NCBI RefSeq assembly: GCF_030056665.1
Contig: NZ_JASHIG010000028.1
From: Flectobacillus roseus
Lineage (GTDB): Bacteria > Bacteroidota > Bacteroidia > Cytophagales > Spirosomataceae
DNA length: 64,000 nt
Reading direction: 5' to 3' (one strand)
Each line of letters starts with the position of its first letter. The first letter of the stretch is position 1. Positions 1 to 9,274 of this stretch are shown piece after piece. A program made the translations under genes and the position numbers. Below the pieces are notes generated by a model. The model was not told the origin of the DNA and did no database searches. It saw only the letters and a list, made by a program, of their open reading frames with translations.

Positions 1-1297
1 TGACTGGGATGATAATGGTCGTTGGAGAAACCTTCACACGCACACATGGACAAACCAAAGTGACGATGTATTAGCAGCTTGGAATAACCTAAACCGTGGT
101 CATGCACTCGCTAATGAGGTTATTAACAACGCAAAATCAACAGCAAAGCAAAAAGCTGAAGCTACTTACCTTCGCGCATTCTACATGTTTTATACAACTG
201 ACTTATTTGGTCAGGTAGCATTTAGAGATCCAGCGAATCCGGGTGCATTGCCAAAAGCTTTGAGTCGTAAAGATGCTGCTGCTCAAATCATCTCCGATTT
301 GAATGCTATTATTCCTTCTTTGGATAATGCTACTGGTGCTAATGCTGGTACTGCTACGAAAGAGGCTGCTCGTTTCTTGTTGGCAAAAGTTTATTTGAAC
401 AAAGCTGTTTACGATCAAGATCCAGCTAGTCCAGCAGGTCCGTTTACTTTTGCAAAAGCTGATATGGATCAAGTAGTATCTTTAGCAGATGCTATTACTG
501 GTTCAGGTAAATTCAGTTTGACTGCAAGTTATTTCGATAACTTCCACTTCGAAAACTCATCTCGTTCAAAAGAATTGATTTTTGTAATTCAGAACGAAAA
601 AGGTGCTAGTAACAACAATGGTTCTTCTGTAAGAAACCGTTACTATATGACAACGCACTACAACCAAGTTCCAAGTGGTTGGAATGGTTTTACTACTTTG
701 TCTGATTTCTACAATAGCTTTGAGAAAACGGATAGCCGTTTGGGAGCAGCTGTTACAGGATTGACAGACAAGTCAGGTTTGCGTGCAGGTTTCTTGGCGG
801 GTCAACAATTTGATCAAAACGGTGCTGCATTAAATGACCGTTCTGGTAAACCACTTAGCTTTACTGCAAAGTATGACTTCAAAGTGGCAAGTGAAGCAGA
901 TGGTATCCGTGTTATCAAATACATTCCAGATTTGTCAGACATCGATTCTCCTGCAAATGACTATGTATTCTTCCGTTATGCTGACGTATTGTTGATGAAA
1001 GCTGAGGCTTTATTCAGAGGTGGTAACACAGCTGGTGCTTTAACAATCATCAATGACTTGAGAAAAACTCGTGGTGTAGCTGCTTTGGCTGCATTAACAG
1101 CAAACGATATCTTGGCTGAACGTGGTCGTGAATTGTACTGGGAAGGTTGGAGAAGAAATGACCAAATTCGTTTTGGTACTTTCGCAAACCCTGTTGATAA
1201 CAGAACAACAGCTTCTCCTGCTTACCGCGTTGTATTCCCAATCCCTCAAAGAGAATTGGAAATCAATCCAAACTTGAAACAAAACGTTGGATACTAA
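1..1297 (+). CDS. SusD/RagB-family outer-membrane nutrient-binding lipoprotein (5' end missing)
   Basis: This frame is open from base 2 to a TAA at 1295-1297, so the gene begins left of the window and about 431 C-terminal residues are present; the lipoprotein signal is not visible. SusD proteins sit on the outer face of the outer membrane as a lid on a SusC-type TonB-dependent channel and bind oligosaccharide or another nutrient. Supporting sequence includes the early helical repeat segment ending in AEATYLRAFYMFYTTDLFG, the segment FFRYADVLLMKAEALFRGG that resembles the SusD TPR helices, and the near-terminal GRELYWEGWRRNDQIRFG typical of the family. A susC partner is expected just outside the left edge. 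A strong hairpin follows the stop, so this is the last gene of its operon. The substrate cannot be told from sequence; a GH97 alpha-glucosidase 8 kb downstream makes an alpha-glucan possible. Confidence 0.93.
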   Translation, partial: DWDDNGRWRNLHTHTWTNQSDDVLAAWNNLNRGHALANEVINNAKSTAKQKAEATYLRAFYMFYTTDLFGQVAFRDPANPGALPKALSRKDAAAQIISDLNAIIPSLDNATGANAGTATKEAARFLLAKVYLNKAVYDQDPASPAGPFTFAKADMDQVVSLADAITGSGKFSLTASYFDNFHFENSSRSKELIFVIQNEKGASNNNGSSVRNRYYMTTHYNQVPSGWNGFTTLSDFYNSFEKTDSRLGAAVTGLTDKSGLRAGFLAGQQFDQNGAALNDRSGKPLSFTAKYDFKVASEADGIRVIKYIPDLSDIDSPANDYVFFRYADVLLMKAEALFRGGNTAGALTIINDLRKTRGVAALAALTANDILAERGRELYWEGWRRNDQIRFGTFANPVDNRTTASPAYRVVFPIPQRELEINPNLKQNVGY

Positions 1298-1320
1298 TCA
1301 TCTGATAGTTTTATAATACC

Positions 1321-1354
1321 GGAAAATGCTCGATTTATCGAGCATTTTCCTTTT
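1321..1354 (+). terminator. Rho-independent terminator after the susD-like gene
   Basis: A perfect 13-bp stem (GGAAAATGCTCGA / TCGAGCATTTTCC) with a 4-nt loop begins 23 bp after the stop codon and runs directly into TTTT. Confidence 0.85.
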
Positions 1355-1529
1355 AAGGATGTTGTTATATGCCTTTTTCAGCAATCGGATTTCGGCAACA
1401 ATAATCCCAATGAATTCAAACAAGCTTTTTGGCTTAATGCCTACGGCTTATAGCCTAATGCGTAATAATGCAATTTTATTTTACATTATTACTTAATTAC
1501 TACATAAACATTAATAAGCTCTCAAAATA

Positions 1530-2093
1530 ATGGTACGTCAATTCTTTTTTATTATTGGAATTTTATTGTTGGTTTCGGGTTGTACAATTTCAGATAAATT
1601 CAAGGCTGATGAAATTTATAATCAGCTGAAAGACGACCAAGCAAAAATTATTCTACATGTCAAAGGTAGCAACTTCTATAAGGAGGAAAGTATCTTTCAT
1701 GGTCACCTCGAAATCGTAGAAAAATCTTTTACTATTAACTATTTCGATCAGTTCGATAGCAATGTAATGATTCATTTTGGCGCCGATAAATGGTATGAAG
1801 AAAAACCTATTAAAGCTCCTATCCGAATGTTTAATTCATATACATCTACAGTGATGTTTGGCAAAATCAAGGACAAAGCCAAAAGAAGAGGTGAAGGGTA
1901 CTTGATGAGTCAGGGTCTTCTTACCTTCAAATCTCTCAATAAAGATGAAATTGTTATTGAGGTTGTGGGCAAAGCAAAAAAATACCCAAATGTTGGCGAA
2001 ACAGACCCAGCTTTTGAAGTAGAAGGTATTATTGTGTGTAAAAAACCAAAAATTGCTTTTCTGGATGTAAATGAGGCCAATACGCTTTACTAA
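1530..2093 (+). CDS. Small hypothetical lipoprotein
   Basis: A 187-residue protein of unknown family. Residues 1-18 are a short hydrophobic signal ending in the lipobox VSGC, predicting lipidation on Cys18 and an envelope location. The rest is polar and beta-rich by eye, with no motif I recognise and no further signal. The gene lies 232 bp after the susD-like gene, behind its terminator, and 29 bp before the TonB receptor on the same strand, so it may be the first gene of that transcript. It may therefore be an accessory protein of the receptor/DUF4249 pair, but that rests on position alone. Confidence 0.7.
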   Translation: MVRQFFFIIGILLLVSGCTISDKFKADEIYNQLKDDQAKIILHVKGSNFYKEESIFHGHLEIVEKSFTINYFDQFDSNVMIHFGADKWYEEKPIKAPIRMFNSYTSTVMFGKIKDKAKRRGEGYLMSQGLLTFKSLNKDEIVIEVVGKAKKYPNVGETDPAFEVEGIIVCKKPKIAFLDVNEANTLY

Positions 2094-2122
2094 ACAACTG
2101 AATCGTTTGAACCTATGAATAA

Positions 2123-4603
2123 ATGAAAAACAATAAACCTATTAATAGCTTTATGCTTCCTCTATTCAGCCTTTTGTTGGGTGTTTTGGGAGCTAATTAT
2201 TTTTCTGAAGCACAAACGCAGAGGAGTTCAAATGAATTACTAGTAAGATTGAATTCGCCAGTCAATAGAGATAGAACCTTCCTACGAACCTTTGCTCTTG
2301 TTGGAAATGTCGTTGATATAGAAAGTCAAAAGCCCATTCCCAATGCTAGTGTTTCGATTGACTATGTGAAGTCAGGTGTGATTACAGATTCTACAGGTAA
2401 TTTTTATATGAGATTGACGCAAGGTGAATATATTTTGAAAATCTCAGCCGTAGGATATAAGATATTTAGAAAGTATATAAAACTAGATAAAGATACTAAA
2501 ATGAAGATAGAGCTTCAAGCTGTATCTAATATGCTAGAAGAGGTGATTGTGTCGAGTGTGGCAACTCGTAAAGATATTCAAACGCCTTCATTAGGAGTTT
2601 CTTTGTTGAGCCTAAAAGGCATTAAAAAGATTCCTGCCATGATGGGAGAGGTGGATATTCTGAGAAGTTTGCAAACTCTTCCAGGGGTAAGCTCTGTGGG
2701 CGAGGGCAGCAATGGTATCAATGTACGTGGTGGTGCGGTCGATCAAAATTTGATTTATGTTGACGATACGCCCATTTTTAATCCAACGCATTTGTTTGGT
2801 TTATTTTCCATTTTTCCATCCGATGCAATTCGTGAAGTAGAACTTTATAAAGGTGGAGTTCCTGCTCGTTTTGGCGGACGGACTGCTTCTGTATTGGATA
2901 TTAAAATGAGCGAGCCTAGTCTTGAAAAAGGAAGTGTACAAGGTGGAATTGGCGCAATTTCAAATCGTTTGACTTTTGAAACGCCTTTAATCAAAGAAAA
3001 ACTTTCGTTAATGACTTCTGCGAGAGTATCCTTTAATGATATTTGGTTTAAATGGTTTGGTACTCCTGAGGTAAAAAATACTAGAGCTAACTTTTACGAT
3101 TTGGCATCCAAAGTGTTTTTTAAGCCTGACAAGAAAAATACGATTTCACTGACGGCTTACATTAATCATGATTTTTATCGAGTTGATTCCTTGTTTAGCC
3201 TTGAAAATGTAGTGGCCAATCAAACGGATTTTACTTATGGACATGAGAATTTAGCCCTTCGTTGGAATCATTTTTTTTCAAGTAAAAGTAGTTTAGAGGT
3301 TTCTGCGATTTCTAGTTTGTACAAAAGTCAGACGGTTGCTCCAGATACTGCCAATAAGATAGACCTTCGCAACGCTATTCGATATTATAATTTTAAAGCT
3401 CAATTTTCCTACTATCCTAACGAGAAGCATAAAATCAATGCGGGAATATCGGGTATTCGATATGAGTTAGAGCCAGGCGTCTTGAATAAAGATATTGTGT
3501 CAAATATTGCTAAAGTCATTCTGGATAAAGAACATGGCTATGAATTGGCAACTTATGTGGATGATGAATATAGACTTAGTGAAAAACTAAGAGTGCAATT
3601 AGGTTTGCGCTATGTGCAATACTTGAATGTAGGTCCAGCTCCCAAACGAGTATATGTATCTGGTGAGCCTCTTTCAGGCGAAACGCTTTTGCAAAGTACT
3701 TGGACATCAGGCTTGATTGCGAATTATGGTGGCTTAGAACCTCGTTTGACGGCGCTTTATACCATCGACGCAAACTCTTCTTTGAAACTGGGTTATAACC
3801 GAATGCATCAGTTTTTGCAATTGGTTTCCAATAATACAACGCCTTTGCCTACGGCTAGATGGAAATTGTCTGACAATAATATCAAGCCACAAAGCAGTGA
3901 TTTAGTGTCATTGGGATATTTCAAAAATTTGAAAGAAAGTATCTGGGAGTTATCTGTTGAGACATACTATCGTAGAACCCAAGATATGATTGATTATATT
4001 TCGGGGGCAAACTTACAACTAAATCCTACGATAGAAACACAATTATTGAATGGAAAAGGCTTGGCTTATGGCGCAGAGTTGATGCTTACCAAGAAAAAGG
4101 GAGAGGTTACAGGCTCTATCGGATATACTTTCGCACGTTCGTTTTCGAAAGTTGATGGTCAATATCCAGAACAGCGTATTAATAATGGCAACTGGTATCC
4201 GACCAATTATGATAAGCCTCATACGCTCAACTTGATGTTCAATGCTCAGCCAGATAAACACAATAGCTTTTCTTTCAATTTTGTTTATAGCACAGGCCGC
4301 CCGCTGACTGCGCCTGTAGGAACTTATACGCTTGATGACCAAAAGATTTTGGTATATACTAGTCGAAATAATGACCGCATTCCTGACTACTACCGACTAG
4401 ACTTTTCTTGGATTATCTCTAATCCGAGTATGAAAACCAAGCGTTGGGAAGGAAGTTGGGCATTTACGGTATATAATCTTTTGGGGCGCTCAAATGCCTA
4501 TTCGGTATTTTTCAAAACACAAAACGATGTAATTAGAGCTTACCGATTGAGTGTTTTTGCCTCCCCAATTGTTTCCTTAGGTTATAATTTTAAGTTCAAA
4601 TAA
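2123..4603 (+). CDS. TonB-dependent receptor with carboxypeptidase-like regulatory domain
   Basis: An 826-residue outer-membrane receptor that would import an unidentified ligand using TonB/ExbBD energy. In order: an N-terminal hydrophobic export signal (about residues 8-30), a carboxypeptidase-D regulatory-like beta-sandwich (about 58-135, with GNVVDIESQKPIPNASVSI and TDSTGNFYM), a plug domain (about 165-265, with LRSLQTLPGVSSVGEGSNGI, NVRGGAVDQNLIYVDD and VELYKGGVPARFGG) and a C-terminal beta-barrel ending in an aromatic/aliphatic strand (SLGYNFKFK). Length and order fit the receptors normally found beside DUF4249 proteins, and a DUF4249 gene follows after 29 bp, supporting co-transcription. 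A SusC role is unlikely: it is shorter than typical SusC proteins and has no adjacent susD. Confidence 0.92.
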   Translation: MKNNKPINSFMLPLFSLLLGVLGANYFSEAQTQRSSNELLVRLNSPVNRDRTFLRTFALVGNVVDIESQKPIPNASVSIDYVKSGVITDSTGNFYMRLTQGEYILKISAVGYKIFRKYIKLDKDTKMKIELQAVSNMLEEVIVSSVATRKDIQTPSLGVSLLSLKGIKKIPAMMGEVDILRSLQTLPGVSSVGEGSNGINVRGGAVDQNLIYVDDTPIFNPTHLFGLFSIFPSDAIREVELYKGGVPARFGGRTASVLDIKMSEPSLEKGSVQGGIGAISNRLTFETPLIKEKLSLMTSARVSFNDIWFKWFGTPEVKNTRANFYDLASKVFFKPDKKNTISLTAYINHDFYRVDSLFSLENVVANQTDFTYGHENLALRWNHFFSSKSSLEVSAISSLYKSQTVAPDTANKIDLRNAIRYYNFKAQFSYYPNEKHKINAGISGIRYELEPGVLNKDIVSNIAKVILDKEHGYELATYVDDEYRLSEKLRVQLGLRYVQYLNVGPAPKRVYVSGEPLSGETLLQSTWTSGLIANYGGLEPRLTALYTIDANSSLKLGYNRMHQFLQLVSNNTTPLPTARWKLSDNNIKPQSSDLVSLGYFKNLKESIWELSVETYYRRTQDMIDYISGANLQLNPTIETQLLNGKGLAYGAELMLTKKKGEVTGSIGYTFARSFSKVDGQYPEQRINNGNWYPTNYDKPHTLNLMFNAQPDKHNSFSFNFVYSTGRPLTAPVGTYTLDDQKILVYTSRNNDRIPDYYRLDFSWIISNPSMKTKRWEGSWAFTVYNLLGRSNAYSVFFKTQNDVIRAYRLSVFASPIVSLGYNFKFK

Positions 4604-4632
4604 GTTTTACCGACCTTTAGCATTCATAGCGT

Positions 4633-5775
4633 ATGAAAACCTATTTAAAATTTTTAACTCTGAGCTTGATACTGGGATTAAGTTCTTGTATCGACGAGCT
4701 TAGAGATTATACCCAAGTAACAGGAGAACGATATTTGTCGGTAGAAGCCTCCCTTTCTGACTTGAAAGGACCTCATAGAGTATACCTTTCTTTTTCTTCT
4801 CCCAACATCAATATCAATACCGAAAGTACACCCATCACTGGTGCGACGGTATTTTTTGAGGATGATTTAGGAAAACAGGAAAGACTCTCTGAGCTTTCAG
4901 GAGGAGTTTATGAGTCTTCAGCCACTTTTCAAGGCGTTGTAGGTAGAAGTTATACTTTAAATATTACCTTGCAAAACGGTAAAAAATATAAATCAACCCC
5001 TGAGCAAATAATGGCTTCGCCAGCCATTGATAGTGTTTATACACAATTTAAAATCGATACGGATTACCCGACCAACGATGCTCGTAGATATGCTTTTCAG
5101 GTATTTGCTGATTTTAAAGACCCTGCAAGTCCACAACAATATTATGAATGGAAATGGACACATTATGAGCGTACCCTTTACTGTGCAAGCTGTGAACGTG
5201 GTTATGATTATATTCAAAACAAATGTAGTCTTGAGAATAATTTCCCGCTAGGACAAACAGTGCCAGAGCTGATAAATTACAAATGCTCAGAGACTTGTTT
5301 TGATATAGAATATTCAACTTTAATTAATATTCTTTCCGATAATTTGTTGAATGGACAAACCATTAGAGGTATAAAGGTAGCGAGTGTTCCTTACACGGAT
5401 AAATCTTTGTATTATTTGAAGATTGAACAAAGAGCTATTCCAACTAAACTTTATCAGTATTTGAGAACAATCAAAAATGTATCTCAAAGTTCAGGAACGT
5501 TATTTGACGTACCTGCCGAAACACAGTTTAGTCCTAATATCACCTCAGTAGATTTTCCTGAAGAAAAGATTTTAGGAGTTTTTGAAGTATTCGGTGCCAA
5601 ACAAAAAATAGTATATATTGACCGCTCGATTGGTTCTTATGGATATACCGCTATTCCAAAAGTATATCAAGGAAGAACCATTCCTCCGCCACCAGGCGCT
5701 ATAAGTGGTCCGCAGACGCCTTGCATAGAAGGCAAATATCGAACTAAAAAAGAACCTGAAGCTTGGCGCGAATAA
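4633..5775 (+). CDS. DUF4249-family lipoprotein, partner of the TonB receptor
   Basis: A 380-residue lipoprotein; the signal ends in LSSC, giving lipidated Cys19. The first half looks like an Ig/carboxypeptidase-like beta-sandwich (SVEASLSDLKGPHRVYLSFS, then ITGATVFFEDD), typical of DUF4249. A central cysteine-rich stretch (about residues 183-222, CASC...C...CSETC) is likely disulfide-bonded in the envelope. DUF4249 genes are characteristically placed next to a TonB-dependent receptor, as here, and are thought of as surface accessory proteins; the molecular role is not established. It lies 29 bp after the receptor and 18 bp before the FG-GAP lipoprotein, implying one transcript. Confidence 0.88.
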   Translation: MKTYLKFLTLSLILGLSSCIDELRDYTQVTGERYLSVEASLSDLKGPHRVYLSFSSPNININTESTPITGATVFFEDDLGKQERLSELSGGVYESSATFQGVVGRSYTLNITLQNGKKYKSTPEQIMASPAIDSVYTQFKIDTDYPTNDARRYAFQVFADFKDPASPQQYYEWKWTHYERTLYCASCERGYDYIQNKCSLENNFPLGQTVPELINYKCSETCFDIEYSTLINILSDNLLNGQTIRGIKVASVPYTDKSLYYLKIEQRAIPTKLYQYLRTIKNVSQSSGTLFDVPAETQFSPNITSVDFPEEKILGVFEVFGAKQKIVYIDRSIGSYGYTAIPKVYQGRTIPPPPGAISGPQTPCIEGKYRTKKEPEAWRE

Positions 5776-5793
5776 GCAATAAGGAATAAACGC

Positions 5794-8700
5794 ATGACAA
5801 AGCATTTGATAGTGATAAAACATATTTTTAAAAATATATGCTACCTAGGATTTTTGGGTGTGGTAAGTATTTCTTGTAAAAACCAAGATACACTTTTTAC
5901 ACTCAAAACATCTGAAGAAACGGGTATTCAGTTTGCTAATATTGTGACAGAGTCTGAACAGGAAAATATTCTCAATTATGAATATTTTTATAATGGAGGA
6001 GGTGTTGCTGCTGCCGATTTCAACAACGATGGTTTAACTGATTTGTATTTTACAGGCAATCAAGTGCTTAATGCTTTGTACCTGAACAAAGGCGAAATGC
6101 AATTTGAAGATATAACCTCCAAAGCAGGTGTGGCTGGTCGACAGGGTGCTTGGAAAACAGGCGTTTCGGTGGTCGATATTAATGCCGATGGTTGGCTGGA
6201 TATTTACGTTTGTTACTCTGGGTTAAGGTCAGAGGAAATTCGTAAAAATCAGCTTTTTATCAATAACCACAATCTAACATTTTCCGAAAAAGCCAAAGAA
6301 TATGGGTTGGATGATTCAGGATATTCGACACAGGCTAGTTTTGTTGATTATGACCTTGACGGTGATTTAGATTGCTTTTTGATTAACCACAACCTCGCTG
6401 GATATCAACGTAAGGAGGCCGCCGTTATGCGCGCCGCACGTGACTATAATGCAGGAGATAAGCTATTTAGAAATGATAATGGACATTTTTCCGATGTATC
6501 CGAGCAAGCTGGTATCAAAGGTAATCCATTAGGTTTTGGCTTGGGAGTGGTGGTTTCGGATGTCAATCAGGATGGTTTTCCCGACATTTATGTAACCAAC
6601 GACTACGTGGAGGATGACTATTTGTACATCAACCAGAAAAATGGAACTTTCAAAGATGAACTCCGTGAGCGTATTGGACATACCTCTTACTCGTCGATGG
6701 GAGTAGATATTGCGGATATCAATAACGATAACCTGCCCGATATTTTTACGCTGGATATGCTGCCGGAGGATAATGCTCGACAAAAATTGTTGCTTTGGCC
6801 AGACAACTGGAATACCTATCAGGCACAGTTGCAAAATGGTTTTTGGCATGCCAATATGCGCAATATGTTGCAGGTAAACCAAGGAAGTGGACAGTTCGCA
6901 GAGATAGGGCAATTGGCTGGTGTATCTAATACCGATTGGAGTTGGGGAACGCTCATGGCAGATTTTGACTTGGATGGTTACAAAGATATTTTTGTAAGTA
7001 ATGGTTTAGGAAAAGATTATACCAATGCCGACTTTATCAAATATTACAACGATGAGGAGGCTTATGGTGCTAAAAAGCCCTTATTGGAACATTTGAAGCA
7101 AATGCCGACGAGTCAAACCAAGAATTATATTTTTAGAAATAACCATCAATTAGGTTTTGTCAACGAGCAAGTAAATTGGGGCTTTGACCGCGCTACCGTG
7201 GCAAGCGGTGCAGTATATGCCGACTTGGATAATGATGGAGATATTGAGATTATTACGAACAACCTAAACGATAAGGCTCATGTGTATGAAAATCAAAGTC
7301 AAAAAATCCAGCCAGATTATCATGCGGTAAAAGTAAAACTGACGGGTTCTTCTCAAAATCCTTTTGCTATTGGCGCCAAAGTGCAGGTTCGTGTACAGGG
7401 AAAAGATTCTGTAATGACTTTAACCCAAGAAATAGCTAATAGTCGTGGTTTTCAGTCGAGTAGTATTGAGCCTTTGACTTTTGGAATTGGGAATGGAAAA
7501 GTTATTTCTGTAAAGGTATTTTGGCCTGATGCGCAAGGTTCTATTACAGAATTGTGTCAACCTAAAGCTGATAACAAATACGACATCATTTATCAGAAAA
7601 CACCAACTTGTAATGCCCTACAAGCGGAGCAAAAAGTAAATCCAATTTTTACCAAAACATCAATTCCTGTTACGATTTCGGAAATAGCGCTAACAAATAA
7701 CTTTGACCGTCAGGTAATGTTGCCGATGCACTATTCTTACACAGGTCCGAAAATGGTGGCGGGTGATTTTAATAAAGATGGACAAATGGATGTTTGGGTA
7801 TGTGGAAATGCTTCATCATCGCCAGTAATCTACTTGGCAAAAGGAGAAGGTTTTACGCAACAAAAACTTCCAGCGCCGCCTGTTTTTCAACAAGATGCCG
7901 TGGTTGGCGACTTTAATGGCGACCAATGGCCAGATGTATATGTGACAGTTGGAAATTATGCTAATGCACAATTAACAGAACAACAAGACCAATTATGGTT
8001 AAATGATGGAAAGGGAAATTTAAAACTTGCTCAAACTATTGAAGATGGTTTGAATACCAAAACAGTAAAAGCTTCAGATTTTGATAAAGATGGCGATTTG
8101 GATGTTTTTGTAGGTGGACATATTCAACCTAATCGTTTTCCAGTAGCAGAAAAGAGTGCAATACTTTGGAACGATGGGAAAGGGCATTTTACCAAACAAG
8201 AATTAGATGCGTTTGGCTTGGTGACAGACGCAGCGATTGATGATTTTGACCAAAATGGAAGTCCTGATATATTTATAGTAGGAGAGTGGATGAGTCCGAT
8301 GATTCTAAAAAATAAAGGTAATAAAAAGTTCGAAACGCAACCTACAGATATTCCTTCGGGTTGGTACACAAGCCTTGCTCAAACTGATTTGGACGGAGAT
8401 AAAGACCTTGATATTGTATTGGGGAATTTGGGTTTAAACACCCAAATTCGTGCTTCAAAATCTGAACCTGCTAGTTTAGTTTTTGACGATTTTGATATGA
8501 ACGGAACAGTTGACTTTTTCCTCAACTACTACATTCAAGGGAAATCTTATCCAGCTTGTACCAGAGATGAAATGGCAGAACAGATGCCAATTTTGAAAAA
8601 GAAATTTCCAGATTATGCCACTTTTGCCAAGGCAACGATAGAGGATGTTTTTGACCAAGCAGCTTTAGAGAAAGCACATAGACTAGAGATTACTAACTTG

Positions 8701-9045
8701 AAAACATTGGTTCTGGAAAATCAAAAAGGGAAATTTGTGGCACATCAATTACCTATGCAAGCCCAATACGCCCCTGTATATGCGATAGCTTTGCAAGATT
8801 TTGACAAGGATGGCAAAACCGATATTTTGTTAGCTGGTAATAATAGTAAATTGCGTTTGAGAATTGGCAAGGTTGACGCCAATTATGGTATTTTGTTGAA
8901 AAATAAAGGAAAGTTTGCCTTCGAAAGTTTGTCTGTCGCTCAAACAGGTCTATTTTTCAAAGGAGATATTAAATCTATCCTAGCTCTACCAAAACATCTA
9001 TTCGTTGGAAAAAATAACGAAGGTGTGGAGGGGTATGTTTGGTGA
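5794..9045 (+). CDS. FG-GAP/VCBS-repeat lipoprotein with ASPIC/UnbV domain (paralog 1 of 4)
   Basis: A 1083-residue predicted lipoprotein (signal ending VVSISC). It carries 14 DxDxDG-type calcium loops by eye: seven before and seven after a central ASPIC/UnbV domain (about residues 525-570, AIGAKV ... SRGFQSS ... FGIG). Such loops mark blades of integrin-like beta-propellers, so two seven-bladed propellers are inferred. Between loops 13 (DFDMNGTVD) and 14 lies a charged helical segment (about 922-966, DEMAEQMPILKKKFPDYATF). Related CRTAC1-type proteins are extracellular and calcium-dependent; their ligands are unknown. The gene starts 18 bp after the DUF4249 gene and probably shares its transcript, unlike the other three paralogs. 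It is not an enzyme by any motif I see. Confidence 0.88.
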   Translation: MTKHLIVIKHIFKNICYLGFLGVVSISCKNQDTLFTLKTSEETGIQFANIVTESEQENILNYEYFYNGGGVAAADFNNDGLTDLYFTGNQVLNALYLNKGEMQFEDITSKAGVAGRQGAWKTGVSVVDINADGWLDIYVCYSGLRSEEIRKNQLFINNHNLTFSEKAKEYGLDDSGYSTQASFVDYDLDGDLDCFLINHNLAGYQRKEAAVMRAARDYNAGDKLFRNDNGHFSDVSEQAGIKGNPLGFGLGVVVSDVNQDGFPDIYVTNDYVEDDYLYINQKNGTFKDELRERIGHTSYSSMGVDIADINNDNLPDIFTLDMLPEDNARQKLLLWPDNWNTYQAQLQNGFWHANMRNMLQVNQGSGQFAEIGQLAGVSNTDWSWGTLMADFDLDGYKDIFVSNGLGKDYTNADFIKYYNDEEAYGAKKPLLEHLKQMPTSQTKNYIFRNNHQLGFVNEQVNWGFDRATVASGAVYADLDNDGDIEIITNNLNDKAHVYENQSQKIQPDYHAVKVKLTGSSQNPFAIGAKVQVRVQGKDSVMTLTQEIANSRGFQSSSIEPLTFGIGNGKVISVKVFWPDAQGSITELCQPKADNKYDIIYQKTPTCNALQAEQKVNPIFTKTSIPVTISEIALTNNFDRQVMLPMHYSYTGPKMVAGDFNKDGQMDVWVCGNASSSPVIYLAKGEGFTQQKLPAPPVFQQDAVVGDFNGDQWPDVYVTVGNYANAQLTEQQDQLWLNDGKGNLKLAQTIEDGLNTKTVKASDFDKDGDLDVFVGGHIQPNRFPVAEKSAILWNDGKGHFTKQELDAFGLVTDAAIDDFDQNGSPDIFIVGEWMSPMILKNKGNKKFETQPTDIPSGWYTSLAQTDLDGDKDLDIVLGNLGLNTQIRASKSEPASLVFDDFDMNGTVDFFLNYYIQGKSYPACTRDEMAEQMPILKKKFPDYATFAKATIEDVFDQAALEKAHRLEITNLKTLVLENQKGKFVAHQLPMQAQYAPVYAIALQDFDKDGKTDILLAGNNSKLRLRIGKVDANYGILLKNKGKFAFESLSVAQTGLFFKGDIKSILALPKHLFVGKNNEGVEGYVW

Positions 9046-9068
9046 AGAGGGGAGGCGCAATAGTGAAC

Positions 9069-9217
9069 AGGCACAAAGGCACAGAGTGTTTTTAGGGGAT
9101 AGGGGTCAGGGGATAGGCAAGGAGGAGTTTGATTTTAGTGGGCGATTAAAATTTTACATTCATCACTCAGCACTCACAACTCATCATTCAAAATTCTCCC
9201 TTTGTGCCTTTGTGCCT
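9069..9217. repeat. Intergenic inverted repeat with 15-bp perfect arms
   Basis: Arms AGGCACAAAGGCACA (9069-9083) and its exact complement (9203-9217) bracket low-complexity words such as ATTCATCACTCAGCACTC. T-rich sequence follows the right arm, so the structure could end the preceding transcript. The words recur in other intergenic regions of this window (near 21665 and 50935-51040). Confidence 0.7.
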
Positions 9218-9274
9218 CTTCCCTTTTCCCCTTTTTTAAAAACCATTTTTATTTAAACAATATTATATCAATCT

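Noticed and set aside
9005..9256. Open frame across the end of paralog 1 and the following repeat
   Set aside because: Overlaps a real gene and translates a low-complexity inverted repeat.
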